Assembly: GCA_039621445.1 (NCBI GenBank)
Contig: CP154956.1
Location: 10,725,443-10,789,442, forward strand
From: Euglena gracilis
Taxonomy: Eukaryota; Euglenida; Euglenophyceae; Euglenales
DNA length: 64,000 nt
Direction: 5' to 3'
A model generated the notes under the pieces. It was not told the origin of the DNA, searched no databases, and saw only the letters and a list, made by a program, of their open reading frames with translations. The translations under genes were made by a program, and so were the position numbers. Positions 56,401 to 63,570 of the stretch are shown in pieces. Position 1 is the first letter of the stretch, and each line of letters starts with the position of its first letter.

Positions 56401-59400
56401 CAAAACGGGGCGCTGGCGGGTCGAAAAACGCTCGTTTTCGGCTCAAAAACAGTTTTTCCGGGTCCGGGAGGCCAAAAAACATCGTTTCGGGCAAAAAAAA
56501 TTTTTTCGATTTTTTTCGACTTTTTCGACCCGGTTTTGACCCAAAGTCAATGGGTCGGCGGCCCAAAACGGGGCGCTGGCGGGTCGAAAAACGCTCGTTT
56601 TCGGCTCAAAAACAGTTTTTCCGGGTCCGGGAGGCCAAAAAACATCGTTTCGGGCAAAAAAATTTTTCGATTTTTTTCGACTTTTTCGACCCGGTTTTGA
56701 CCCAAAGTCAATGGGTCGGCGGCCCAAAACGGGGCGCTGGCGGGTCGAAAAACGCTCGTTTTCGGCTCAAAAAACAGTTTTTCCGGGTCCGGGAGGCCAA
56801 AAACATCGTTTCGGGCAAAAAAAAATTTCGATTTTTTTCGACTTTTTCGACCCGGTTTTGACCCAAAGTCAATGGGTCGGCGGCCCAAAACGGGGCGCTG
56901 GCGGGTCGAAAAACGCTCGTTTTCGGCTCAAAAACAGTTTTTCCGGGTCCGGGAGGCCAAAAAACATCGTTTCGGGCAAAAAAAAAATTTTTCGATTTTT
57001 TCGACTTTTTCGACGAAAAGTTTTGTCGAACAAAGGTGTCAAATGGCCTGGGCGGCCAAAAAAACGCTCGTATCTCGGGCTGGGCAGTTGCGGAAAAAAA
57101 AAGATAGAGCGTTTCGGGCTTCAATTTTCTCCGATTTTTTTTGCATCTTTTCGATTTTGCAAACATCGATTTTTGACCCCCCACCCCCGAAAACGGGGTC
57201 GCAGGGGAAAAGTGTACAAAAACGGCCATCTGCGCCAAAAACGGCCGTTTCTCGGGTAGGCGGGAGGCCAAAAAATACTCGTTCGGGCTTCAAAATCTCC
57301 GGACATTTTTTGATTTTTTTTTGGATTTTTGACATTTTTGGCCCTCCAAGGGGGGGGGGCTCATCCAGGGGGGCGGGTAAAAACCGAGTTTGGACCCCTT
57401 CGCGGTGAAAACGGGCCTGGTTTTGGGGGTCAAACAGGTGATTCGGAAACTAGGAAGCCAGTCGCGCGGGACTGAAAAAAAAAAATTCCGGGAAAATCAT
57501 TTTGATAATCCGTCGGTTTGGTGGCGAATTCGTTTCGACGGTTTGCTTCGCTCTTACAAAAATAAGAGCTCAGCGACCCCTCCATAAATACGACAGGGAG
57601 CTCTTTTGACTGAAATCATGTTTTGTGCCAAAACGGCGCTGGGGGGCGGTCGAAAAACACTCGTTTTCGGCTCAAAAACAGTTTTTCCGGGTCCGGGAGG
57701 CCAAAAAAACATCGTTTCGGGCCAAAAAAAATTTTTTCGATTTTTTTCGACTTTTTCGACCCGGTTTTGACCCAAAGTCAATGGGTCGGCGGCCCAAAAC
57801 GGGGCGCTGGCGGGTCGAAAAACGCTCGTTTTCGGCTCAAAAACAGTTTTTCCGGGTCCGGGAGGCCAAAAAACATCGTTTCGGGCAAAAAAAAATTTTT
57901 TTCGATTTTTTTCGACTTTTTCGACCCGGTTTTGGCCCAAAGTCAATGGGTCGGCGGCCCAAAACGGGGCGCTGGCGGGTCGAAAAACGCTCGTTTTCGG
58001 CTCAAAAACAGTTTTTCCGGGTCCGGGAGGCCAAAAAACATCGTTTCGGGCAAAAAAAATTTTTTCGATTTTTTTCGACTTTTTCGACCCGGTTTTGACC
58101 CAAAGTCAATGGGTCGGCGGCCCAAAACGGGGCGCTGGCGGGTCGAAAAACGCTCGTTTTCGGCTCAAAAAACAGTTTTTCCGGGTCCGGGAGGCCAAAA
58201 AACATCGTTTCGGGCAAAAAAAAAAATTTTCGATTTTTTTCGACTTTTTCGACCCGGTTTTGACCCAAAGTCAATGGGTCGGCGGCCCAAAACGGGGCGC
58301 TGGCGGGTCGAAAAACGCTCGTTTTCGGCTCAAAAACAGTTTTTCCGGGTCCGGAAGGCAAAAAAACATCGTTTCGGAAAAAAAAAATTTTTTCGATTTT
58401 TTTCGACTTTTTCGACCCGGTTTTGACCCAAAGTCAATGGGTCGGCGGCCCAAAACGGGGCGCTGGCGGGTCGAAAAACGCTCGTTTTCGGCTCAAAAAC
58501 AGTTTTTCGGGGGTCGGGGGGCCAAAAAAACATCGTTTCGGGCAAAAAAAATTTTTTCGATTTTTTTCGACTTTTTCGACCCGGTTTTGACCCAAAGTCA
58601 ATGGGTCGGCGGCCCAAAACGGGGCGCTGGCGGGTCGAAAAACGCTCGTTTTCGGCTCAAAAAAAACAGTTTTTCTGGGTCCGGGAGGCCAAAAAAACAT
58701 GGTTTGGGGCAAAAAAAAATTTTCGATTTTTTTCGACTTTTTGGCCGAAAACGGCTAAGTCGAACAGAAGGAAAAGTGTACAAAATGGCCTGAAATGGCC
58801 CAAATTGGCCAAAAAACGCCCGTATCTCGGGCTGGGCGGGGAGTTGCGGGGAAACCAAAATCCCAGTAGATAGAGCGTTCCAAGGGCTTCAATTTAGGTC
58901 TCCGGACATTTCCTTTGATTTTGCATCATTTTCGAGAAATTTTGCAAACATCGATTTTTTGACCCCCCAGCCCCCGAAAACGGGTAAGTCGAACAGAGGG
59001 AAAAGTGTACAAAACGGCCATCTGCGCCGAAAACGGCCGTATCTCGGGCTAGGCGGGGAGTTGCGGGGAAATCAAAATACCGGTGGATGGGGCGTTCCAA
59101 GGGCTTCAAATTAGGTCTCCGGACATTTCCTTTGATTTGGCTTCATTTTGGAGATATTTTGAAAATTGACATTTTTTGGCCCTCCAAGGGGGGGGGGGCT
59201 CATCCAGGGGGGGGGGGTAAATCCTACCGAGTTTGGACCCCTTCGCGCGTGAATAACTCGGGCCTGGCGGGGAGTTGGGGGTCAAACCCAGGTGATTCGG
59301 AAACTAGGAATCCAGTCGCTCGTGACTGAAAAAAAAAATTCCGGGAACCGGGCCGGGATCATGGTGATAATCCGTCGGTTCTCCTGGTGGCCCCGACCCG

Positions 59401-62400
59401 GGGGGGGCGGGAGGGGGGGGGTCGAGGGGGGGGTTTCGACGGTGGTAAGCTTCGCTCTTACCCATAAAGGGATAAGAGCTCAGCGACCCCCCCCACCTAC
59501 CACAGCACCCGCTCAAATAAAACACCTTTTGCGCCCAAGGTGCCGAAGGAAAATTTTGACCAAATAATTGGGCCCCCGTAAATACAGAGAGTCCTGGTGG
59601 GGGGAGTCGGGCCCCCCAAACCACCAGGATGGGGGCAGGGGGGGGTCGACCCCCCACCCAACGCCCATGGGGTTGCGGGGATTCCTATGCAGCCCTGCCC
59701 AGCCCCCTGGTGGGTAGGTGGGTGGGTGGGTGCTGCGTGGGAGTTGCAGTGGCACTGCGCAGGGGGGGGGGGAAGGGGAGGCACACGAAGCACGTCTTCA
59801 GCGCCAGCTGCTTCTGCGAGATGATCATCGGGACCAGCATGGCGAGCCGGAACCAGGGGTTTTTTTAAGACCGGGGGGGGTGTCCCCCCCCACCCACCCA
59901 CCCCCCTGGGGGGCCCCCCCCCCCGGGGGGGGGAGGGGGTCCCGGGGGACCCACAAAAAAATGGCCGAAAAATCGCGAAAAGTGCTAAAAATAGAATTTT
60001 TTCGGCGCCTGCGGCGCCGAAAAGTATATTCCACCCCCCTCCGGGGGGGACCCCCCCGGGGGGGGGGGAGGGGGTCCAGCGGACCCACCCACCCTACCCC
60101 CCCCGGGGGTCCAAACTTAAAAAAGTCCTGGCCGGAACGTGAACGCCACCGCGAAGAGCGACAGCCACCACGGCAGCCCCACCGCCGTGTGGAGGCCGGT
60201 GATGCCCGCCGACAGGTACCGCCGGGCCCCCGAACGGGCCGCGCGCACGGTGCCCTCCCCCCACCCCGTGTGCGACGCTTTTCAGGAGTGCCAACAGCCA
60301 GGGAGGGGGAACATCTGACATGCCGGCAGATCAAAAAAAAACTGCACGGGAAAAAAAAAACGGCAACAAGAGAGCACGACAAAACTGGCAAAAAAAAAAC
60401 TGCAAAAAAATTGCAAAACCCTGACAGCAAACAAATGCAAAAAAAAACCTGTACAGCAAAAAGAACCTGTAAAAGACCTGCAGAAAAAAAACTGCGCGGC
60501 AAAAAAACCTGTAAAAAGAAAACTACAAAAAAACTGCAGTATCCCAAGGCATGAAAACTGTTGAAAGACATGGAAAAACCACACAGTGCATATTTTGCCC
60601 TCTCTGCACTGGCCCATCCACGATGCCTCTTGCTGCCGTTCTGTGCTCCCAACCCTTCAGAAGAAGCAACTGGGTACAGTCGCCTATTATGGTTGCCAAC
60701 ACCAGCCAAGCATGGTCCCCCGAGCAAAGTCAGAACATCGTGCATCGCCCACCATTTGCAGTCCTGCACACACAGAACAGAGGGGCGGCCAAGCCAGCAG
60801 CCCGAGCAATACATGGGGTTGAAGGACGGGATGGACATAAACCAGTCATCCACTGTCTCGAAGATGCTGCGGGGAGTGATGAAGTTTTTTTTTTTGGAAA
60901 GTGGATGGTAAGTCATGAAAGTGATGAAATATACATGCGCGTAGATTGGTGATGGTCAGTCATGTATGTAAATGGCTGAGTGTGAATAAATCACATGGAT
61001 TCTAAATGCAAAAGGCTTGTCTGGTAAATAATTCACATGACTTGGAGTGGTGCATGATGAAAACCTCCCCCTCCAAAAACAAAAACCGAAATATAAATCC
61101 CTCGAAAGGGGATAATGGAATGGGGGAAATTCCAAAATATTCTCATTCTGTGGCAGTTTGAATGATGAATTCCAGCTGAGATTTTGTTGAAATTGGTGGA
61201 ATTTGAGCAAAACGACAGCAAAAGTGTATTGAAAGACAAACCGTATGTGATTTTGGTCCATAGAGTTTCATTTTTCCACCCATTATAAAAATCCCGTCTT
61301 GAAACCCCGCCAAAATGTAAAACGAGGGGTGTCCTTAGGTGACTTTATGCCAACCCCTGGGCGGGGGCGGGTGCCTTGTGTTATGGGGTGCCTGCCCATA
61401 GAAGGCACCCCCTTGGGCTGTCGGTTTTGGGCCCCGGTACTTGCCGGCCAAGCCAGATTTCCTGAAAATGGCCATGTTTGCTCCCTGGCACCTTTGGCGC
61501 CGGGGAGTGTGCTCTAGCTCTACCTACCCAAAGCCCGACCCCCCCCCCCAGGATAGTCGGAAATGCCCGACCCCCTGCCTGCCCATAGCACCCCTCCCTG
61601 GGGGTGTGATTTTAAAAATGGCATCCCCGTAGAAAGAAAGGCAAGGCAGCACCATACGGGTGGCCCCCAGCACACACCTGAACTCCGGCTCCGGGAATTC
61701 CTCCAGCCCTGGCGGGAGCAGACCTTCGGGAGGCCCTGCAGTGCGGCAAATGAAGTCCACTGAACTTATGGCGGGGGGGGGGTCGCTGGGTAAGGGCAAG
61801 GAATTTGGGCTGGTTTGCCAGCCCCCCCCCCCCCGAGGGGGACCTGGCATTTACTCATCTGGGGCATGGAACCCAACGCTCAACCACTGCGAGAGAGGAA
61901 GAAAAAAAAACAACCACACTCTGTTTTCAAAAATGCATTGACAACACAAAAAAAAGAGCCTAAAAACCCTCAAACCGTATTTTTTTTCCCCATCTTGACC
62001 AGGGCGGGACCCTGACAGGTTCTCGGGCATGACAGTTTCCCAGGGGGGGTAGGTAAAAGAAAGGCATGGAAAAAATTGGGCACCTCCAGAAGCAACTGGA
62101 CTGCCATTCCCCTCAAATAAAACACGCCGTTCCTTCAAATGGACATATTTCGGTATCCTCTTTGTCCCAGTTGGGTCTGAACCACTTTCACCCGTCTCCA
62201 ACTTGGTTTGTGCTGAGCTCTGTTTGGGAACAGCAATGTGGGGATTCAAAACAAAACACTTCGGTCGATGGACCATGAGATCACTGACGGGACACCTGTC
62301 CATCAAACGTACAACCCAGGTTCAAATCTCTGTACGAAATAAATGAATAAATATAAATAAAAACAAAACAAAAATTTCAACAAATGAAAAAAAATATAAA

Positions 62401-63313
62401 TAATAACAAAAGATAAAGAATATAACAAAAGAGAATAAAAAAAAGGGCGCAGCTCGCCCTGAAGGCCACCATGGGAGTGATAGCGTCCCAGGGCTTCATT
62501 TTGGGTATGAGGCACGTTCCTTTGACTCCCCACGGTTTCCCAGATTGCTCTAAAAATCACATAATGGGGTCACTGGCACTCTTTCAAAAAGCAGTCAGTT
62601 GCTATTTTTTTTGGAAAACCCCCTGGGGAACGCGAGGTGAGGGAAAACAAATGTGAAGAAAATGGTTTCCAAAAAATTTTCCGGCACTTTTGGAGCCGAG
62701 TCACTTTCCGCGTTGGGCAGAGGGGGTTTGGGCCACAAAAAAAAAACAGTCAGTCTACCCAAAGAAAAATGAGTGGACGGCAGCGAACAAATGACAGTGT
62801 GGTCCCAAAACAAGCAAAAAAGAAAAATACAGGTAAAAACGTGCCTCATCGGGGCCAGAGGAGCAAATGATTGACTGACTCAGGGATATGGAGGATCTGT
62901 CACATTTGCAACTCACCATTGTGAAAAGCCGATTCATTGAAACCCTGTCAACATGGGGGAGGTTGATATCGGAAGCCTTGAGGAAAATTGGGGGGAAATT
63001 GCAGCAATTGCGGGAAAATTGCGGAAGTTGTTGAAACTGCTGAAACTGCAGAAAATGCAGAAATTGCGGACAAATTGCAGAAATTGTGGGGAAATCGCAG
63101 TTATCAACCGCCCCCCCCCCCCCGCCGCCGTCAACCAATGCTGGGGTGCCCCCAAAGTCGTTGGAGAGACACAATGCGGCCATTCCCCCCGGGGGAGGGC
63201 TGGGGCCGGCACACACCCGTCAGCTGCGGCCCGGGCAGGACCTCGTCCTTGGGGCCCAGCCAGCCGGCCAGCTTGGCGTAGCCCGCCGTTGCCCCGGCCA
63301 GGCGGCGGTTTCC
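38307..63313 (-). CDS. OXA1: OXA1-type membrane protein insertase, multi-exon gene (whole model)
   Basis: YidC/Oxa1/Alb3 family. Known role: inserts nuclear- and mitochondria-encoded proteins into the mitochondrial inner membrane. Ten minus-strand segments join in phase: about 63,313-63,215 / 60,254-60,131 / 59,846-59,787 / 45,994-45,911 / 45,204-45,081 / 43,763-43,696 / 42,604-42,489 / 41,081-40,932 / 39,734-39,653 / 38,447-38,307. Family landmarks appear in the right order: GLPWWLS (TM1), a basic matrix loop EVVEVNKRLAALK, an aromatic TM2, GGILWFQDLSRA then VDPLYLLP (TM3), RMPSGIIIFWVT (TM4/5), then a hydrophilic tail ending in TGA. The FNPSFRKWYGIP continuation and long tail favour OXA1 over COX18. 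All introns from exon c onward are GT-AG. The first junction is fitted from a poorly defined first exon, and the b/c junction is an 8-bp-duplication insertion without an AG. The N-terminal presequence was not identified and may lie beyond the window. Satellite arrays sit in the introns. Not tested: transcription. Confidence 0.92.
38497..39068. mobile_element. 572-bp CAGGG-ended element with 10-bp arrays, in OXA1 intron
   Basis: Inverted ends CAGGGTTCCCCACAAATTCG and CAGGGTTTCCCACAAATTTG (23 bp, 3 mismatches). Direct repeat GTATTAG (7 bp) at 38,490-38,496 and 39,069-39,075. Tandem TTCGTGATTA units near both ends (38,540-38,605; 38,936-39,050). Lies between OXA1 exons i and j. No coding capacity. 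Confidence 0.92.
39080..39470. repeat. (GT)n and (GAGT)n tract in OXA1 intron i-j
   Basis: GTGTGGGTGTGAGTG, then (GAGT)n at 39,126-39,185 and interrupted (GT)n to 39,470. The unit GTTCTGTGTATCTGT recurs about every 70 bp (39,215; 39,302; 39,370; 39,438), giving a higher-order repeat. Confidence 0.88.
39653..39734 (-). CDS. OXA1: OXA1 exon i (start of C-terminal tail)
   Basis: Acceptor GCCCAACAG and donor ACG|GTATGTTGG. Encodes KWYGIPDRKPKLSELKKADY then GHPPSPT. A basic, Ile-Pro-containing segment right after TM5 is where Oxa1 proteins begin their matrix-exposed ribosome-binding tail. Phase 0 into exon j. Confidence 0.88.
40685..40908. mobile_element. Degenerate relative of the AAAAATGCGC element
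   Basis: Shares GCCTCGGAAAAATGCG near the left side, A-rich ATGCGC repeats, and a right end GCGCAACTCATTTCCCCTG with the element at 25,356. The left terminus is eroded, so no target duplication was identified. It begins about 25 bp beyond the OXA1 exon h donor. Confidence 0.6.
40932..41081 (-). CDS. OXA1: OXA1 exon h (TM4 and TM5)
   Basis: Acceptor CTCCCCAG and donor CG|GTGTTG. The leading G completes Arg with exon g. Encodes MLRVGLHCMLFFFSFFVGAR, then MPSGIIIFWVTTASFAVLQN and LILFNPSF. This matches the family pattern of a hydrophobic TM4, a P-x-G turn and TM5 with an aromatic W and a late Q-N. Confidence 0.95.
41146..41465. repeat. (GT)n-rich tract in OXA1 intron g-h
   Basis: Interrupted GT/TATGTG repeats, with TTTCTGCGGGTGTGCATG-like segments recurring at about 41,217, 41,331 and 41,389. 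Directly follows the OXA1 exon h acceptor on the upstream side. Confidence 0.88.
41657..42472. repeat. 815-bp CTG/CCG trinucleotide array in OXA1 intron
   Basis: About 270 consecutive triplets of CTG and CCG (CAG/CGG on the gene strand) with single TTG and CGG variants. Groups such as CCGCTGCTG recur. It reads as poly-Ala, poly-Gln/Arg, poly-Ser/Gly, poly-Leu or poly-Cys depending on frame. It is intronic: exon g's donor and exon h's acceptor bracket it in phase. Confidence 0.95.
42489..42604 (-). CDS. OXA1: OXA1 exon g (third transmembrane segment)
   Basis: Acceptor GGCCGCAG and donor CG|GTGTGTGTGG. Encodes VDPLYLLPLMSWVMQGTAAE followed by INYARNPSQMGS. DPxYxLP at the start of TM3 is typical of the family. 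The downstream intron begins with about 16 nt of ordinary sequence and then enters an 815-bp CTG/CCG array. Confidence 0.95.
43696..43763 (-). CDS. OXA1: OXA1 exon f (GG-LWF-DL motif)
   Basis: Acceptor CTGCGCACAG, 68 nt, donor GCA|GTGGTC. Encodes IIQENPTVKDGGILWFQDLS then RA. GGxLWFxDL is a strongly conserved Oxa1/Cox18/YidC signature immediately before TM3. Ends in phase 0 and joins VDPLYLLP of exon g. Confidence 0.95.
44608..44745. repeat. Telomere-word hairpin (GTTAGG / CCTAAC)
   Basis: TTATTGATGGAGAGAGTTAG begins and CTAACCCTATTCCATCAATA closes an inverted repeat of about 135 bp. AACCCTAACCC-like words are inside it, but there is no long tandem array, so it is not a telomere. Confidence 0.75.
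45081..45204 (-). CDS. OXA1: OXA1 exon e (second transmembrane segment)
   Basis: Acceptor CCCCGCAG, 41 codons plus one base, donor A|GTGTGC. Begins KLDAQKKDLNARLYPQYATW and continues into WALPYGVNAITWGSIFYSVR, a hydrophobic aromatic stretch occupying the place of TM2. The single leftover base joins AG of exon f to give Lys, producing SVRK-IIQE, comparable with the ALRKM region of family members. Confidence 0.9.
45911..45994 (-). CDS. OXA1: OXA1 exon d (matrix loop helix)
   Basis: Twenty-eight codons between acceptor CACAG (AG at 45,996-45,995) and donor GTGTGCC. The peptide ESEPEVVEVNKRLAALKANT is a charged helix of the kind that follows TM1 in Oxa1. Phase 0 at both ends. The intron before it is about 13.8 kb and holds the 163-bp satellite. 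Confidence 0.9.
46047..46339. mobile_element. About 293-bp hAT-like MITE in OXA1 intron c-d
   Basis: Ends CAGGTGTTTTTTTTTAAG and GAGAGGTTTTTTTAG (minus) are roughly inverted. The body matches the OXA1 introner: C/G runs, GGGGGACCCAC, AAAATGCTAAAATAGC and the TCGGCGCCTTCGGCGCCGA hairpin. The flanking duplication is uncertain (GTGGGGG against GTTGGGGG). It sits about 50 bp upstream of exon d. Confidence 0.7.
47449..47760. repeat. Fold-back (long inverted repeat) of about 130-bp arms
   Basis: The left arm starting TGTGGTGAGTGGCCAGGGAC and the right arm ending GTCCCTGGCCACTCACCACA are reverse complements over about 130 bp with scattered mismatches, separated by about 50 bp. The right side extends with TTAGTGCAACTAAGG to 47,822. 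Related single-arm copies are at 16,786-16,960 and 30,437-30,570. Confidence 0.9.
48592..48778. repeat. GATACC hexanucleotide array
   Basis: About 21 perfect GATACC units (48,595-48,720), a short break ACTGTTACAGTGATGCCAGT, then about nine more imperfect units. Open in all frames as Thr/Asp-, Ile/Pro- and Tyr/Arg-type dipeptides. Confidence 0.95.
49220..49473. repeat. CGGCGGCCCGG minisatellite preceding the satellite
   Basis: About 250 bp of CGGCCCGGCGGC/CGGTCCGGC units, nearly pure G+C, ending where the 163-bp satellite begins. The satellite monomer itself contains GGTCGGCGGCCC, so the minisatellite may be an expansion of that segment. Confidence 0.85.
49474..57016. repeat. 163-bp satellite array, block 1 (about 46 monomers)
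   Basis: Head-to-tail monomers of about 163 bp, each containing GGGTCGGCGGCCCAAAACGG, GCTGGCGGGTCGAAAAACGC, CAGTTTTTCCGGGTCCGGGA and TTTTTTCGACTTTTTCGACC. Most differ only in A/T run length. The first one or two copies and one at about 54,070-54,230 are more diverged. The monomer has no stop codon in several frames, so long meaningless reading frames cross the array. It lies inside the OXA1 intron between exons c and d. Confidence 0.97.
57017..57639. repeat. Satellite tail/spacer 1
   Basis: Shares ordered words with 58,746-59,495: CGTATCTCGGGCTGGGC, GCAAACATCGATTTTTGACC, AAAACGGCCATCTGCGCC, GTGATTCGGAAACTAGGAA, GATAATCCGTCGGTT and ATAAGAGCTCAGCGACCCC. It represents the unit that terminates each satellite block. 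Non-coding. Confidence 0.88.
57640..58745. repeat. 163-bp satellite array, block 2 (about 7 monomers)
   Basis: Same monomer as block 1 after a 620-bp unrelated spacer. Starts and ends with diverged copies. Followed by a tail homologous to the spacer, so block plus tail is a duplicated unit. Confidence 0.95.
58746..59495. repeat. Satellite tail 2
   Basis: Homologous to 57,017-57,639 but longer, with two copies of the CGGGCTxGGCGGGGAGTTGCGG segment and GGGCTTCAA-TTAGGTCTCCG. Ends with ATAAGAGCTCAGCGACCCC. A related inverted GCTGAGCTCTTTATAAG lies at the left side of the whole array (about 49,192-49,208). Confidence 0.88.
59787..59846 (-). CDS. OXA1: OXA1 exon c (end of TM1 into matrix loop)
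   Basis: Twenty codons starting LAMLVPMIISQKQLALK and ending TCF before GTGTGCC. They continue TM1 directly from FTFR of exon b and lead into the matrix-side helix, as in Oxa1 proteins. The donor at 59,786 (GT) is in phase 0 with exon d. The upstream side has no usable AG: the sequence before it is the end of an inserted element (AAAAAAACCCCTG) plus a target-site copy. Confidence 0.88.
59854..60130. mobile_element. 277-bp element separating OXA1 exons b and c (introner-like, hAT-style)
   Basis: Bounded by a perfect 8-bp direct repeat GCCGGAAC (plus strand 59,846-59,853 and 60,131-60,138). Ends are inverted: CAGGGGTTTTTTTAAG against CAGGACTTTTTTAAG. Internally it has C/G homopolymer blocks and a central hairpin TTCGGCGCCTGCGGCGCCGA. 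Removing the element and one repeat copy restores uninterrupted TM1 codons (FTFR-LAML), so it inserted into coding sequence. CAGGG ends with 8-bp duplications are typical of hAT superfamily elements. It encodes nothing. If spliced as an intron, the donor would be GT in the repeat copy but the 3' end would be TG, not AG. Confidence 0.93.
60131..60254 (-). CDS. OXA1: OXA1 exon b (first transmembrane segment)
   Basis: Acceptor AG at 60,256-60,255, then 41 codons. They include ITGLHTAVGLPWWLSLFAVA followed by FTFR, the family's hallmark TM1 entry (compare the conserved GLPWW of Oxa1/YidC proteins). The exon runs into the 8-bp repeat GTTCCGGC (60,138-60,131, minus), where a 277-bp element interrupts the gene. 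The next base, C, starts the CTC codon continued in exon c. Confidence 0.9.
60275..60545. repeat. TGCAAAAA-rich dispersed repeat, orientation 2
   Basis: TTCAGGAGTGCCAACAGCCA, GGGAGGGGGAACATCTGACA and then CTGCAAAAAAA-type units: the inverted counterpart of 7,020-7,265. It ends about 20 bp from the OXA1 exon b acceptor, so the gene's upstream intron terminates in it. Confidence 0.8.
60546..63214. other. Long intron upstream of OXA1 exon b
   Basis: Moderately A+T-rich, with a TGCCTGCCC palindrome copy (61,380-61,520), a truncated TACCTACC element and an A-rich tract 62,335-62,445. A short TTGCAGAAATTGCGG-type repeat lies at 62,985-63,105. No coding segment recognised. Confidence 0.5.
61998..62055. 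mobile_element. Truncated TACCTACC-family copy
   Basis: The right-hand half of the 129-bp element only: GACCCTGACAGGTTCTCGGG, then ATGACAGTTTCCCAGG and GGTAGGTA. The left half is absent. Confidence 0.75.
63215..63313 (-). CDS. OXA1: OXA1 candidate exon a (N-terminal region)
   Basis: GC-rich open segment encoding GYAKLAGWLGPKDEVLPG and ending PQLTG before a GT at 63,214. If the donor is placed after GGT, the phase matches the acceptor of exon b. Position and composition fit the variable region ahead of TM1. The 5' boundary is unclear: no AG lies close upstream and poly-C runs intervene, so the start given is approximate. The family is poorly conserved here, so assignment rests on position and phase. 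Confidence 0.5.
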
Positions 63314-63414
63314 GGGTTGGGGCACGGCGGTCCGGGCAAGCCCGGGGGGGGGGGGGTTGGACCCCCCCCCCACCAAGGAAAAGTTCCCTCGGCACCGTAG
63401 AAAATACCTCCACT

Positions 63415-63570
63415 CCCTCCCGGAAAACTGTCACCTGACAGGTCGGCCAGTAGCCGGGACCCTGACAACTTCCTATCATGACAGGTTGGCCGGTACCAAC
63501 AGCCCTGACAGCTTCCTGGGGGTGCCCTGACAGGTTCTTGGGCATGACTGTTTCCTGGGGGGGGGGGGGG
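63415..63570. mobile_element. Diverged TACCTACC-family relative
   Basis: Contains CTGTCACCTGACAGGTCGGC, CTGACAGCTTCCTGGGG and TTGGGCATGACTGTTTCC, diverged versions of the 14.1 kb element's words. An extra TGACAGGTTGGCCGGTACC unit suggests internal tandem growth. The ends are mutated. Confidence 0.7.

Noticed and set aside
49474-58745. Many overlapping open frames of 100-381 codons rich in VGGPKRGAGG / RRPKTGRWRVEK
   Set aside because: They follow the 163-bp satellite monomer, shift frame every unit, exist on both strands and lie inside an intron whose flanking exons join in phase.
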